Notes: a model not told the origin generated them from the sequence alone. Positions 19,849 through 30,897 are shown, counted from the first letter of the stretch. The stretch is 64,000 nt of DNA from Acidimicrobiia bacterium (GCA_022820805.1 JAJEEV010000033.1:59398-123397); one strand, 5' to 3'. Translations and numbers: made by a program.

Positions 19849-19925
19849 GGCCAGAGAGGTTACGGCGAGCGCAACGGCTGCGGCGCGACCATTCCCGCTC
19901 GCGGGAGCCGCAGTAGTGTGAGGTC

Positions 19926-20363
19926 GTGGGTGTGGGGGCGTGGTTGCTGGCCGCTGCGATAGCACTCGCGCACGGACTGCTGGCCGTGTTCCTCATCGTG
20001 GGCGCGCCGTTCGCCGCCCGCCGGCCCCGTGTGATGGCGTGGTACCTGGTCATGCTGGTGCCGACCGCCATCGTGAACCTGGGGCGGTTCCCGTGCCCGT
20101 TGACGGTGTGGGAGAAGGACTTCTGGCGCCTCGCCGGCGAGACCCCGTACCGCGGCGGGTTCATCTCCCACTACTTCGTCAAGCCGATCTACTCCGACGG
20201 CCTCACTTCCACCGGGGAGGACCTGCTGCTGGTCTCGGTGGTGGTGTGGTGCCTGTCGTGGCTGCTGTACTCCGCCGCGCACCACCTGCGGAAGCGGCTG
20301 CGCAGCGGCTCGATCCCACCGTCCGACGCCCACCCGATACTGGACACCGGCACCGGAACCTGA
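19926..20363 (+). CDS. DUF2784-like membrane protein
   Basis: Small multi-TM ORF; NLGRFPCPLTVWEKDFWRLAGETPYRGGFISHYF. Confidence 0.75.
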   Translation: MGVGAWLLAAAIALAHGLLAVFLIVGAPFAARRPRVMAWYLVMLVPTAIVNLGRFPCPLTVWEKDFWRLAGETPYRGGFISHYFVKPIYSDGLTSTGEDLLLVSVVVWCLSWLLYSAAHHLRKRLRSGSIPPSDAHPILDTGTGT

Positions 20364-20406
20364 GACATTCGCGGAGCGCCTGTGGACACCCCGACACCCA
20401 CTAGCA

Positions 20407-21606
20407 GTGGCTGCTAGCGCCCGGCGCTCCGACGTGGCCGCGGTGGCCGCGTCGGGCGCGTTGCTGGCCGCGGGGGCCATCCCGCAGATCATCTCGGGAC
20501 CGCTGGGCCCTTACCTGCGGCTCGACCTGGGAATCAGCTCATCGCAACTGGGACTGGGCCTGTCGCTGTCGGCGGTGCCCGGTGTGGTGCTCTCAGTGTG
20601 GGGCGGCCGGATGACCGACCGCATCGGCGGCATCACCGTCGGGCGGCTCACCTGCATCGTGTCGTGCCTGTTCGTGGTGGCCATGTCGCAGGCACCCAGC
20701 GTTGCCTGGTTCGTGGCCCTGCTGGGCACGGCCGGGTTCCTGCGGGTGATCTCCGAGCCGAGTTCGTCGAGGATCCTGGTGGACCTGCTGGTGCGCACGC
20801 CGAGGGTCCTCGCCTTCGGTATCCGGGAGGCGTCGCTGCCGTTGCTGGTGCTGGTGTCCACCGCGGTGCTGCCGGTGTTCGGCGACTGGCTGGGCTGGCG
20901 CACCTTGTTCGCGGCGTCCTCGGTGTTCGCGGTCGCGGGGCTGTGGCTGTTGCTGGGCCCGGCCCGGCCCCGCCGCCAGCCGGGACCGCAGGACGACCCG
21001 CTGGACTCCCATCAGGCACCGGTCCAGCCGCCCGCCGGCGCCGGCGGAGACGCCCCGACCCTGGGACTGAGCTTCTACAGCGGCGCCGGTCTGCTCATGT
21101 TCAACCTGGTGGTGTTCAACACCTTCGCGTCACTGTCCTTCGTCGACGCCGGCTCCAGTCCCGACGGGGCAGCCGCGCTGGTGGCAGTCTCCGCGGGAGG
21201 AGCCGTGCTGATGCGAGTCGGCTGCGCCTACGCGGTCGCCCGGCGGGGACTCAACGCCCGCTCGACGTTGGCCGCCATGGCCGCCGTGGCCGTGGTCGGC
21301 TACCTGGCCATGGCCACCGGCAACCACCGGTGGATGCTGGCGGGCATACCGGTGGCGTACCTGTCCGGCTGGGGATGGACTCCCCTGCTCTACAGCCACA
21401 TCACCGTCGGGCGAGAGCAGTCCACCGGCAAGGTCACCGGGGTGGTGTCGGCTCTCTTCGCTTCCGCGGCCATCGCCGGCCCTGTCGCCGCGGGCTGGGT
21501 GGCCGAGCAGCTGGGATGGCTGGCCGTCTGGGCTGCCGCCGCCCTGTTCTCGGCGTCGGCGGCCGTCCTGATGGGATACCGGCCCACGGCCAGCCACGCC
21601 CGCTGA
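20407..21606 (+). CDS. MFS transporter
   Basis: 12-TM-like; VWGGRMTDRIGGITVGRLT loop 2-3 motif. Confidence 0.85.
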   Translation: MAASARRSDVAAVAASGALLAAGAIPQIISGPLGPYLRLDLGISSSQLGLGLSLSAVPGVVLSVWGGRMTDRIGGITVGRLTCIVSCLFVVAMSQAPSVAWFVALLGTAGFLRVISEPSSSRILVDLLVRTPRVLAFGIREASLPLLVLVSTAVLPVFGDWLGWRTLFAASSVFAVAGLWLLLGPARPRRQPGPQDDPLDSHQAPVQPPAGAGGDAPTLGLSFYSGAGLLMFNLVVFNTFASLSFVDAGSSPDGAAALVAVSAGGAVLMRVGCAYAVARRGLNARSTLAAMAAVAVVGYLAMATGNHRWMLAGIPVAYLSGWGWTPLLYSHITVGREQSTGKVTGVVSALFASAAIAGPVAAGWVAEQLGWLAVWAAAALFSASAAVLMGYRPTASHAR

Positions 21607-21779
21607 GGACCCCCACCCAGGTGCCCGCACTTCACTCCCCGGCGGCACACCAACCGCGGCACCGCCTCGACCCGCACCCCGGGTGCTGGCATTGATTCTG
21701 CGAAACGGTGCGATCTAGGGTCGCACAGGCCACCGTACGAGCCCCGGAGGGCGAGGCCGGCAGACCGGGAGAAGGCGCC

Positions 21780-22865
21780 ATGACTTCTGCGGAGACGACG
21801 TCTGAGGAGACGCGACCGGCGCCGGCCCGGGCGGCGCCGACCGACGACGACCTGTACGAGGCGCTGCGGGACTACTGGCACCCGGTCGCCTACTCGTCAG
21901 AGCTGGCCGGCGGCGGGCCGCTGCCGGTCACGCTGCTCGACGAGCCCCTGGTGCTGGCCCGCATAGACGGCACGGTGTCGGCATTCCGCGACATCTGTGT
22001 GCACCGGGGCACCGCGCTCTCGCTCGGCTCCGTCGACGGGAACGGCCTGCGGTGCGGCTATCACGGCTGGACCTACAACGGCGAGGGCCGCTGCACCAGG
22101 ATCCCGGCCCGGCCCGACCTCACGATCCCGTCACGGGCCCGGCTCACCGCCTATGCGGTCGCCGAGCAGGCTGGCCTGATCTGGGTCTGCCTCAGCGGCG
22201 ATCCGGTCTACCCGCTGCCCGAGAACCCCTACTTCGACGAGGAGTCGATCCGGCTCATCGAGGTCGAGCCCTACAACTGGAGGTGCGCGCTCCCCCGCCG
22301 CATCGAGAATTACGTCGACTTCGGCCACTTCGCCTGGGTCCACGACGGGGTGCTCGGCGACTCGGCTCATCCCGAGGTGCCCGACCACTCCATCGGCCGC
22401 CACCGCAACGAGCTGCGCTTCGAGCACCCGCACATGGCCGAGCCCCCCGACTCGGGAAAGAACAAGAGCCTCGAGATCGACGGGGCCGTGGAGGTCAGGC
22501 TCGACTACCGGCTGTTCATGCCCAACACCATCCTGCTCGACCAGTACATCGAGTCGGTCGACCAGCGCTACATCCTGTTCTTCAGCGTCTGCCCCACCGG
22601 CCGCAACACCTGCCGGTGCTTCACGTTCATGGGCCGCGACTACGCATTCGACGAGGCCACCGACGCCGAGATGCTCGACTTCAACGCGCTGGTCATCGGC
22701 CAGGACCTGGCCTTCGTGGAGTCCCAGCGCCCCGAGGAGCTGCCCGTCGACCTGAGCGCCGAACTGCAGATCGCGGGCGTCGACCGGGTCGCCATCGAGT
22801 ACCGGCGCTGGCTGCGCGAGATCGCCAGGGGCGCCGACTCCGCCCGCCAGGCCGCCGGTCGATGA
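21780..22865 (+). CDS. Rieske [2Fe-2S] aromatic ring-hydroxylating oxygenase
   Basis: CVHRGTALSLGSVDGNGLRCGYHGWTYNGEGRC Rieske motifs (CxH...CxxH). Confidence 0.92.
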   Translation: MTSAETTSEETRPAPARAAPTDDDLYEALRDYWHPVAYSSELAGGGPLPVTLLDEPLVLARIDGTVSAFRDICVHRGTALSLGSVDGNGLRCGYHGWTYNGEGRCTRIPARPDLTIPSRARLTAYAVAEQAGLIWVCLSGDPVYPLPENPYFDEESIRLIEVEPYNWRCALPRRIENYVDFGHFAWVHDGVLGDSAHPEVPDHSIGRHRNELRFEHPHMAEPPDSGKNKSLEIDGAVEVRLDYRLFMPNTILLDQYIESVDQRYILFFSVCPTGRNTCRCFTFMGRDYAFDEATDAEMLDFNALVIGQDLAFVESQRPEELPVDLSAELQIAGVDRVAIEYRRWLREIARGADSARQAAGR

Positions 22866-22909
22866 CGCCGCCGCAGGCCGTCTGACCCGCTGCCGACGGT
22901 CGAGCCGCG

Positions 22910-23911
22910 ATGACCGACGACGGCGCCATCCACGACGACTTGACCGACGACGACGCCATCTATGAGGACGGCTTCCGCCTGGCCAACGGCCTGGCCGGCG
23001 AGGCGCTCATCATCGGGTCGGCGAACCCCAGGAACTTCCACCAGGCCATTTCCGACCCCGTCGCCATGGAATGCCAGGACCTGTGGGCGAAGCTGTTCGT
23101 TCCCGAGGGCCCGGGGCCGTTCCCGGTGGTGATCGTCGCTCCGGGCAGCCTCGGTCTGCAACAGCACCACATGGCCATCGCGGCCGCGATCACCGACATC
23201 GGCGTGGCGGCCTGCACCGTCGACCCGTTCCGCACCCGCGGCGTCGTCAGCACCGTGGTGAGGCAGGTCCAGTTCTCGTTCGCGGCCAGCGCCTGGGACG
23301 TCCTGGCCGCCGCCGAGCTCCTCGCCGGCCGTGACGACATCGACCCGGCCCGCATCGGCGCGCAGGGCCACAGCCGGGGAGGCTCCGCGGTGCTCAACGC
23401 CGCGTCGGTCCATCTGGCGGCCGCATCCGGCGCACCCAAGCTCATCGGGGTGTACGCCGCCTACCCCTGGTCGGGACAGCAGTTCCTGGACCCCTCCGTC
23501 GGGCCCACCCGGGTGCGGGCGATCATCGGCGAGCGCGACGACTGGTGCCCGCCGGTGCAGGTCCAGGCCCACATCCAGGCCATCCGCGCCGCCGGCGCCG
23601 ACGCGACCGTGCGCATCGTGGCCGGCGCCAACCACAGCTTCGACCGCACGACCCCCCTGGAGTTCATCGCGGACGCTTCGGTGACCCCCGGAGCACCCAC
23701 CTACTACATCGCCGACGACGGCGCCTTCATCCTGCCGACCTCGGACGCTCCCGACCCCGGCCTGGTCGACCGCGACGGATTCCTCTACGCCATCGAGGCA
23801 GGCTTCGGCGTGCGGGGCGCCCACATCTCCGGCAACCCCGAACTCGTGTCCGTCTTCTACGACGACATGACCGAGTTCTGGACCAAGACCATGGCGACCA
23901 CGAAGACCTAG
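22910..23911 (+). CDS. Dienelactone hydrolase-like alpha/beta hydrolase
   Basis: VVIVAPGSLGLQQHH, GAQGHSRGGSAVLNA nucleophile elbow, GANHSFDR. Confidence 0.8.
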   Translation: MTDDGAIHDDLTDDDAIYEDGFRLANGLAGEALIIGSANPRNFHQAISDPVAMECQDLWAKLFVPEGPGPFPVVIVAPGSLGLQQHHMAIAAAITDIGVAACTVDPFRTRGVVSTVVRQVQFSFAASAWDVLAAAELLAGRDDIDPARIGAQGHSRGGSAVLNAASVHLAAASGAPKLIGVYAAYPWSGQQFLDPSVGPTRVRAIIGERDDWCPPVQVQAHIQAIRAAGADATVRIVAGANHSFDRTTPLEFIADASVTPGAPTYYIADDGAFILPTSDAPDPGLVDRDGFLYAIEAGFGVRGAHISGNPELVSVFYDDMTEFWTKTMATTKT

Positions 23912-23974
23912 ACCAGGATCAGCCCCGCAAGGGCCTGGAAAACCGTCGCGTCGCGGCGTCGACGGCCAGGCGTC

Positions 23975-24769
23975 CTAGGCGAGTTCGTCGGCTAGCGGGA
24001 AGACGTTCGAGGTCATGCCCCCGTCGACCACGATGTTCTGGCCGGTGGTGTAGGCGCCGTCGGCCGACGCCAGGTACGCGTAGGTGCCGGCGATCTCGGC
24101 GGGAAGGCCGAGGCGGTTCATGGGGACGATCGGCCAGCTCTCACGGGCCGCCTCCATCGCCTCCTCGCTTCCCAGCAGCGCCAGGGACATGGGGGTGTCG
24201 AGCGGGCCGGGGCTGACGCAGTTCACCCTGATGTTGTGCTCGACGAGCTCGATGGCCATCGTCTGGACGAGGCTGATGATGCCGGCCTTGGACACGCCGT
24301 AGTGGGCGTCTCCGGTCGATGCGGTCATGCCCGAGATCGACGCGGTGTAGAGGATGGCGCCGCCGTTGCCGGCCGCCACCATCGCCCGTGCCGCGGCCTG
24401 GCCCAGTACGAACGACGCGGTGAGGTTGATGTCCAGGATCCGGTACCACTCCTCGAGTTCGAGCTCGAGGAACGGGTGGATCGAGTCGGCGCCGGCGTTG
24501 CTGATCAGCACGTCGAGGCGGCCGTCGCCGCGGACGGCCTCGTCCACGGCCCGCCGGCAGTCCTCCGGTCGGCTGACGTCGCCGACCACCGATCGGGGCT
24601 CACAGCCGATCTCTGCCAGCTCGGACACGACGTCGTTGATGCGCTCGGCGTCCTTGTCGAACAGCGTGACCCGGGCGGCGCCCTCCTGGGCGAACCGGTG
24701 CGCCGTGGCCCGACCCACGCCGCTGGCTCCCCCCGAGATCAGCGCGGATGCGCCTGCAAGTCGTTTCAC
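23975..24769 (-). CDS. SDR family oxidoreductase
   Basis: GASALISGGASGVGRATAHRFAQEG; SNAG; YGVSKAG. Confidence 0.92.
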   Translation of the reverse strand: MKRLAGASALISGGASGVGRATAHRFAQEGAARVTLFDKDAERINDVVSELAEIGCEPRSVVGDVSRPEDCRRAVDEAVRGDGRLDVLISNAGADSIHPFLELELEEWYRILDINLTASFVLGQAAARAMVAAGNGGAILYTASISGMTASTGDAHYGVSKAGIISLVQTMAIELVEHNIRVNCVSPGPLDTPMSLALLGSEEAMEAARESWPIVPMNRLGLPAEIAGTYAYLASADGAYTTGQNIVVDGGMTSNVFPLADELA

Positions 24770-24797
24770 GTCTGGTACCGCCCCTCGCTTCTAGGGC

Positions 24798-25967
24798 CTA
24801 CACCGCGGCCCGGTCGCGGTCCTTGAGCTCGTGGAGGGTCTCGGCCACCCGGCCCAACCCCTCCAGGATGGCTTCGGGGGCAGCCGCGAGGCTCACCCTC
24901 ACGAATCCCTCCCCGCCCTGGCCGAACGCCAGTCCCGGCACGATCACTACCCGGTGCTGCTCCACCAGCCTGGTGGCGAAGGACCACGAGTCGAGGCCGC
25001 TGTCGCGGATGTCGACCATGATGAAGAACGAGCCGCCCGGCCTGACGTAGCCGATGCCCTCGGCGTCGAGCAGCGCCATCGCCTTGTTGCGGCGCTCCTC
25101 GTAGGCGGCGACCATCTCGCCCACACAGTCCTGCGGACCCTCCAACGCGACCGCGGCGGCGTGCATGGAGATGGTGGCCGCGCTGGAGACGACCGGCTCC
25201 TGATGCAGCGACAACTCCTGCACGAAGTCGGCCGGGCCGACCACGTAGCCGATCCTCCAGCCGGTCATGGCGTAGGTCTTGGAGAACGAGTAGACGCTCA
25301 GGAGCAGATCGGACCGCACCTGCGACGCCACCGAGAACGGCTCGCGGTCGAACACCACCTCGTCGTAGGCCTCGTCGCTGATCACCGCGATGCCGCGGCG
25401 GGTGGCCATCTCGGTCACCTCGACGAGGTCGGCAGGATCGAACACCACGCCGGTCGGATTGCCCGGCGAGTTGAGCAGCAGCGCGGTCGTGTCCGGCGTG
25501 ATGGCCGCCTCGACGGCACCCGCATCGAGCCGCCAGTCCGTCGACGCGTCGACCGGGTACGGGACGGCCCGGGCGCCGAGGACGTGGATCATGGCTGCGT
25601 AGTTCGACCATCCCGGGTCGGGAACGAGCATGTCGCTGCCGGGTTCCACCGCCAGCATGATGCTGGTGAAGAGCCCGCCGCAGGCCCCGGTGGTGACGCA
25701 GACCTCGTCGGGCGTCGCGGTCACGCCGTTGACACGGCCGAGCTTGGCGACGATGGCCTCTCTCAGCTCCAGGAAGCCCTCACCGGGTGCGTACCCGGTC
25801 GATCCTGCACTGGATCTCTCAGCGGCGCCGGCGATGATGTGCCCGGGGGTGGTGAAGTTCGGGTCGCCTCCGGCGAGCTCGATCGGATCGTCGATGGTGG
25901 ACGCGAGGTCGGCCATGCGCCGGATGCCCGAATGGGGCGTCTCCAGCAGATGGGGCCGAACCCGCAT
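24798..25967 (-). CDS. Class I/II PLP-dependent aminotransferase
   Basis: LNSPGNPTGVVF, VISDEAYDEVVFD, SFSKTYAMTGWRIGY. Confidence 0.95.
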   Translation of the reverse strand: MRVRPHLLETPHSGIRRMADLASTIDDPIELAGGDPNFTTPGHIIAGAAERSSAGSTGYAPGEGFLELREAIVAKLGRVNGVTATPDEVCVTTGACGGLFTSIMLAVEPGSDMLVPDPGWSNYAAMIHVLGARAVPYPVDASTDWRLDAGAVEAAITPDTTALLLNSPGNPTGVVFDPADLVEVTEMATRRGIAVISDEAYDEVVFDREPFSVASQVRSDLLLSVYSFSKTYAMTGWRIGYVVGPADFVQELSLHQEPVVSSAATISMHAAAVALEGPQDCVGEMVAAYEERRNKAMALLDAEGIGYVRPGGSFFIMVDIRDSGLDSWSFATRLVEQHRVVIVPGLAFGQGGEGFVRVSLAAAPEAILEGLGRVAETLHELKDRDRAAV

Positions 25968-26665
25968 CAGCCGCCGCCCGGATCGAACATGCCTCGGCCG
26001 GTAGCAGGCGGCTCGATCACGACATGCTCGTGGGTGAACCAGAAGTGGCCGTCGGTCCTGGCGTAGCGCGGAACATCCTCCCAGGCCTCGGCCGCCCGCG
26101 GATGCTCGCCGGCGCTCGCCTGCGCCTCCCGGCTCGGATACCACAGCTCGATGAACGCGTCGACGGTGCGCTCCACCGCCATGCCCAGGGTGTCGTGAAC
26201 CCGCGACACGACGTAGCCGGAACTGCCCGGGATCGACGCGGAGATGGGTGCATGCGTGTTCTTCCAGTAGTCGAAGAACCCTTCGAGCGTGAAGTCGTCT
26301 CGCTTGGCCGCCGTCCCGAACAGGTTGAGCCGGGAGTGCTCGCCCGACGGCTTCCTCTGGACCGGAGACAGGAACACGATCTCCTCGACACGCCAGCTCG
26401 ACAGCCTCGCTCCCACCGAGCCCGTCAGGTCAGCGGTGACCGACCCGGGATCCGCGCCGGCCGAGTCGTCGATCCACGCCTGCACCACCGCGAGCGACTC
26501 TGCGGGACCGGTCAACGGCTCGTCCAGGCTGCTCACCGTCAACCCGACCAGCCCTGTGGGAGCGCTGTCGCCTGCCGCCACCAGCTGCGCTACGGCGTCG
26601 TCGCGCTCGCTCGGCGTGACGTCGCCGTCGGCCTCGACCAGGACCACGTACTTCTCTACGGCCAT
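25967..26665 (-). CDS. EthD-domain protein
   Basis: LEGFFDYWKNTHAPISASIPGSSGYVVSRVHDTLG...VDAFIELWYPS. Confidence 0.75.
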   Translation of the reverse strand: MAVEKYVVLVEADGDVTPSERDDAVAQLVAAGDSAPTGLVGLTVSSLDEPLTGPAESLAVVQAWIDDSAGADPGSVTADLTGSVGARLSSWRVEEIVFLSPVQRKPSGEHSRLNLFGTAAKRDDFTLEGFFDYWKNTHAPISASIPGSSGYVVSRVHDTLGMAVERTVDAFIELWYPSREAQASAGEHPRAAEAWEDVPRYARTDGHFWFTHEHVVIEPPATGRGMFDPGGG

Positions 26666-26908
26666 CTGCTCTTCTCCCCGTCGAACTGCAAGGCACGAGC
26701 CCGGCGATTGAACGGCGCCAGAGTCGCGGTGTAGAGATGATGTCGCAAATGCGGCCGCTTGGCGAAACCATGGCCGGGCGTCGACGGCCGTGGACGCTTC
26801 CAGCGGCCGGCACCAGCACACAACGGGCCGCGGTTCCGAAACGGCCTGGGAGATCGTCTCGTTGTAGGTTGGGCTGGGGGCCCGGCCGAATGCGAGAAGG
26901 TGGGCGGA

Positions 26909-28204
26909 ATGCATGACGTGCTTGTGGTCGGTGGCGGCATCGCCGGGCTGACGGCTGCTCGTGATCTGGCCACATCCGGCTACTCGGTGCTGGTGCTCGA
27001 GGCACGGGACCGGCTCGGGGGGCGGACCTGGTGGAAGCAGTTTCCGGGCAGCGACCGTCGCACCGAGATGGGCGGCACCTGGTTCGACGAGGGCACCCAG
27101 CTCAACATCGCCCGCGAGATCCAGCGCTACTCGCTTCCCACAGTCTTGAGCCCAGCCGGCCAGGACTTCCGGGTGTCGCTCACCGGGCGCAGCCTCCCCC
27201 GCTCCGACCAGCCCGTTCCCCGCGAGGTCCGTCCCGACCTCGACAGGGCCCTCGACTTCGTCGTCGAGCAGTCTCGCCGGGTGACGTTCGGGTCCGGCCT
27301 CGACAGTCCCGACATCCGGGACCTGGACATTGCCTTCTCGAAGTTCATCGCGCCCTACGCCCACCCCGAGATCGTCGGGGAGTACCTCTCGATGTGGGCT
27401 GCCTTCGCGTTCGGCTGCGACCCCTCGGATGTGTCGGCGCTGCAGGTCCTCACCTGGGTCGCCGGATACGACAACACCGTTTGGACGCTCGATGACGCCC
27501 CCGCGACGAAGTTCGCCCAGGGAACCACCAGCCTGGTCGAGGCCCTCGCGAGCGATGGCGGCGCCGAGATCGAGCTGTCTGCGCCGGTCGCTGCGATCGC
27601 CGACACCGGCAGCAACATCGCTGTGGAGACCGCCGGCGGCGAGATTCACACGAGCCGCTTCGCGGTGCTGGCCGCGCCGGTAAACACCTGGCGGGACATC
27701 GACCTTCCCGTCCCGGCCGACTCGCTCAAGGCCCGATTCGCCCAGGAGGGGTTGGCCGGGCATGCGCTGAAGGTCCACGCCCTGGTCGACAACGTCCCCG
27801 AGTTCCTGATGGCCTCGGGCTGGGGCGGCCCCCTGTGCTGGGCGTCCGAGCAGGCCAACTTCGACGGTGGCCGGCTCATCGTGGGCATCGGTGCCGACGA
27901 TGCGGCGCTCGACGCGTCGGACCCGGCCCAGGTGCAGGCAGCCCTCCGCCAATGGGTCCCGGAGGCCACCGTCCGGGCGTGCCACGGCCACAACTGGTCC
28001 GCCGATCCGTACTCCAAGGGGACCTGGACGACCTACCGCCCCGGCCAGCTCGCCCGCTACTACACCGACTTCGCGGTCCCCCACGGCCGGCTCTACTTCG
28101 CGGGCTCGGACGTGGCTCGAGGCTGGGCCGGCTTCATGGACGGAGCCATCGAGAGCGGTGCCGACGTGGCGGCCGCACTCAGCCGGCTCCTCCGCGACGA
28201 CTAG
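26909..28204 (+). CDS. Flavin monoamine oxidase family protein
   Basis: MHDVLVVGGGIAGLTAARDLATSGYSVLVLEARDRLGGRTWW; C-terminal LYFAGSDVARGWAGFMDGAIESG. Confidence 0.93.
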   Translation: MHDVLVVGGGIAGLTAARDLATSGYSVLVLEARDRLGGRTWWKQFPGSDRRTEMGGTWFDEGTQLNIAREIQRYSLPTVLSPAGQDFRVSLTGRSLPRSDQPVPREVRPDLDRALDFVVEQSRRVTFGSGLDSPDIRDLDIAFSKFIAPYAHPEIVGEYLSMWAAFAFGCDPSDVSALQVLTWVAGYDNTVWTLDDAPATKFAQGTTSLVEALASDGGAEIELSAPVAAIADTGSNIAVETAGGEIHTSRFAVLAAPVNTWRDIDLPVPADSLKARFAQEGLAGHALKVHALVDNVPEFLMASGWGGPLCWASEQANFDGGRLIVGIGADDAALDASDPAQVQAALRQWVPEATVRACHGHNWSADPYSKGTWTTYRPGQLARYYTDFAVPHGRLYFAGSDVARGWAGFMDGAIESGADVAAALSRLLRDD

Positions 28205-28234
28205 GGGCCTCTCCACGGGCCACGGAGGGCTTCC

Positions 28235-29884
28235 ATGGCAGACATCACGGTGTTCCTGGCCCGCACGGTGCGCACGATGGAACCGTCGCTGCCGGTCGCT
28301 GAGGCGGTCGCGGTCCAGGGTGGCCGCATCGTCGAGGTTGGAACCCTCGAGACGATGCGCCCCTGGCTGGAGTTCCGCAGCCATGAGGTGGACGACACGT
28401 TCAAGGACCTCTGCATCATGCCGGGGTTCGTCGATCCTCACCTGCATCCCTCCATGGCCGCGATCCTGCTGCCGATGCACTTCACGACGGCCGTCGGGTG
28501 GGACCTGCCGTGGGAGGACATCGGGCCCGTAACCGGCGACGAACAGTTCCGCACTCGCCTGGTCGACCTCGACGCCAGCCTGCCAACCGGTGAGCCGCTG
28601 TTCGCCTTCGGCCATCACCCCATCTGGCACGGCCCCATCGACCGGAACGCGCTCAACCAGGTCTCAGCGACCCGGCCGATCGTGGTGTGGCACCGCGGCT
28701 ACCACTCGCTGGCGGTGAACGACGCCTGCCTGCGGTGGATGCGACTGGACACCGCGGCGGCTCGACGCCACCCCCAGGTCGACCTCGACGCGGGCAGGTT
28801 CTTCGAGACCGGCCTGGGCCTGGCGTTGCGCCACCTTCGCGGCTTCATCCTCGAAGAGGTCCGGTTCCGGCGCGGGCTCGACCGGATGCGCCAGGTGATC
28901 CATCACGGCGGCCACACCACCATCGGCGACGCCGCGCTCGGCTTCTACGGCTTCGAAGAGGAGTGGGATCACCTGCAGGCGGTCATGGAGAGGCCCGACA
29001 CCCCGTTCCGGGTCCAGCTGATGCCCTTCACCATGGGACCGGAGGGCGACGAGCGGACCGACGAGGAGCTCCTCGAGCGGGTGTTGGCGTACCCGTCGCG
29101 GAACACGCATCGCCTGCGGTTCAGCGATCACGTGAAGATGTTCGCCGACGGGGGGTTCTTCGCCGAGCTGTTGATGCTCAAAGCACCCGGCCATCTCGAC
29201 GGTCGTCACGGCGAGTGGATGACGCCCCCGGAGAGGTTCGAGGCGATCGCCCGGGTGCTGTGGAACGCGGGGCTGAAGATCCATGTGCATTGCAGCGGGG
29301 ACCTCGGCGTCGAGCTGGCGCTGTCGACGCTCGAGAGGCTCCAGTGGGAGCGTCCCCGCTTCGATCACCGGTTCACGTTCGAGCACTTCGGCGTCTCCAG
29401 CTCTCAGCAGGTCGACCGGATGGCAGCGGTCGGGGCGTTGGCCTCGGTGAACGCGTACTACGTGTACGAGCTGTCCGAAGCCTTCGCGACGAGCACGCTG
29501 GGGTATGAGCGGGCGTCGCAGATATCGAGGGTCGGGTCGCTGGAGCGGGCCGGCGTGCGCTTCGCGGTCCACTCGGACTTCCCGATGGCGCCGGCCAAGC
29601 CCCTCAACAACGCCTGGGTCGCGGCCAACCGGCTCACCGAGTCGGGGGCGGTGATGGGTGCCGGCGAGCGGGCGTCGCTGGATGCGGCCATCAGGGCGAT
29701 CACCAGCAACGCCGCCCACGTCCTCGGGCTCGAGGAGGAGATCGGGTCGTTGCGCTGGGGCAAGCGAGCCGACTTCACCGTCCTGGAGGCGGATCCCTAC
29801 GAAGTCGGCGTCGAGGCCCTCCGGGACATCCCCATCTGGGGCACGGTCTTCGAGGGCGAGAAGTTCGCGCTCCGGGACGGCTAG
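28235..29884 (+). CDS. Amidohydrolase (YtcJ-like)
   Basis: IMPGFVDPHLHPSM; KMFADGGFFAEL; HSDFPMAPAKPL. Confidence 0.88.
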   Translation: MADITVFLARTVRTMEPSLPVAEAVAVQGGRIVEVGTLETMRPWLEFRSHEVDDTFKDLCIMPGFVDPHLHPSMAAILLPMHFTTAVGWDLPWEDIGPVTGDEQFRTRLVDLDASLPTGEPLFAFGHHPIWHGPIDRNALNQVSATRPIVVWHRGYHSLAVNDACLRWMRLDTAAARRHPQVDLDAGRFFETGLGLALRHLRGFILEEVRFRRGLDRMRQVIHHGGHTTIGDAALGFYGFEEEWDHLQAVMERPDTPFRVQLMPFTMGPEGDERTDEELLERVLAYPSRNTHRLRFSDHVKMFADGGFFAELLMLKAPGHLDGRHGEWMTPPERFEAIARVLWNAGLKIHVHCSGDLGVELALSTLERLQWERPRFDHRFTFEHFGVSSSQQVDRMAAVGALASVNAYYVYELSEAFATSTLGYERASQISRVGSLERAGVRFAVHSDFPMAPAKPLNNAWVAANRLTESGAVMGAGERASLDAAIRAITSNAAHVLGLEEEIGSLRWGKRADFTVLEADPYEVGVEALRDIPIWGTVFEGEKFALRDG

Positions 29885-29886
29885 AG

Positions 29887-30831
29887 ATGGCCGCCGGCAG
29901 CCTCGACGGCCTCGTCCCGGTGACGGTGGTCGCGGGCTATCTCGGTGCCGGCAAGACGACATTGATCAACGAGCTGCTGGCCCAGGACCACGGGCGGCGC
30001 CTGGCGGTTCTGGTCAACGACTTCGGTGCGGTCAACATCGACGCCGCCCTCATCGCCGAACACACCGGCCGAACGTTGAGCCTGAAGAACGGCTGCGTGT
30101 GCTGCTCGATCGCCGACGAGCTCGGCGACGCCCTCGACGAGGTGCTCTCGCTGGAGCCGGCGCCGGAGCAGATCGTCATCGAGGCCAGCGGCGTCGCCGA
30201 TCCGGCCAAGGTCGCGGCCTACGGGCAGGGCTGGCCCGGCTGCCGCCTCGATGCCGTGATCGTGCTCGCCGACGCTGAGACCGTGAGGGCGAGGTCGCGA
30301 GACCAGTTCGTCGGTGAGTTGGTGACTCGCCAGCTCCGGCGAGCCGATGTGGTGCTGGTGACCAAGTGCGATCTTGTGACTGATCCCGAGCTGGCCGGCG
30401 TCGTCGGCTGGCTCGCTGAACAGGCCCCCGGTGCAGCCAGGTTCACCCGTCGCGCCGGCCAGTTGGATCCAGCGCTGGTTCTGGAGGACGGTCGAGCTGT
30501 TGAGGGCACCACGCGGAGGCGGACCCTCGACGACGCCGACGCCGGGGCGCAAGCAGTGTTCGAGTCAGTCTTGATCGAACTCGCCTGCCCGGTTGACCGG
30601 GAGCGAGTCGAGGCCGCGCTGCGGGACTGGCCCCAATCGGTCCTGCGGGTCAAGGGCGTCGTCGAGTTTCGCGGATCCGGGAAGCTCCATCTAGTGCAGA
30701 GGGTCGGGCGCCGTTGGCGCATCGAGGAAGCCCCCGCCGGCCTCGGGCAGCAGCACATCGGCAAGCTCGTGGTCCTCGGGCTGAGCGGAACCCTCCACCA
30801 CGGCGATCTCGCCGCAGCGCTGCGGGGCTGA
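29887..30831 (+). CDS. CobW/G3E-family GTPase
   Basis: VTVVAGYLGAGKTTLINELLAQ; GCVCCSIADELGDAL; TKCDLV. Confidence 0.93.
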   Translation: MAAGSLDGLVPVTVVAGYLGAGKTTLINELLAQDHGRRLAVLVNDFGAVNIDAALIAEHTGRTLSLKNGCVCCSIADELGDALDEVLSLEPAPEQIVIEASGVADPAKVAAYGQGWPGCRLDAVIVLADAETVRARSRDQFVGELVTRQLRRADVVLVTKCDLVTDPELAGVVGWLAEQAPGAARFTRRAGQLDPALVLEDGRAVEGTTRRRTLDDADAGAQAVFESVLIELACPVDRERVEAALRDWPQSVLRVKGVVEFRGSGKLHLVQRVGRRWRIEEAPAGLGQQHIGKLVVLGLSGTLHHGDLAAALRG

Positions 30832-30897
30832 CCTGGTCCTGACATCGAACACGAGCAAGGCTCGACCGGCTGGGCGGGGGCGCTAGGTTGCTATCCG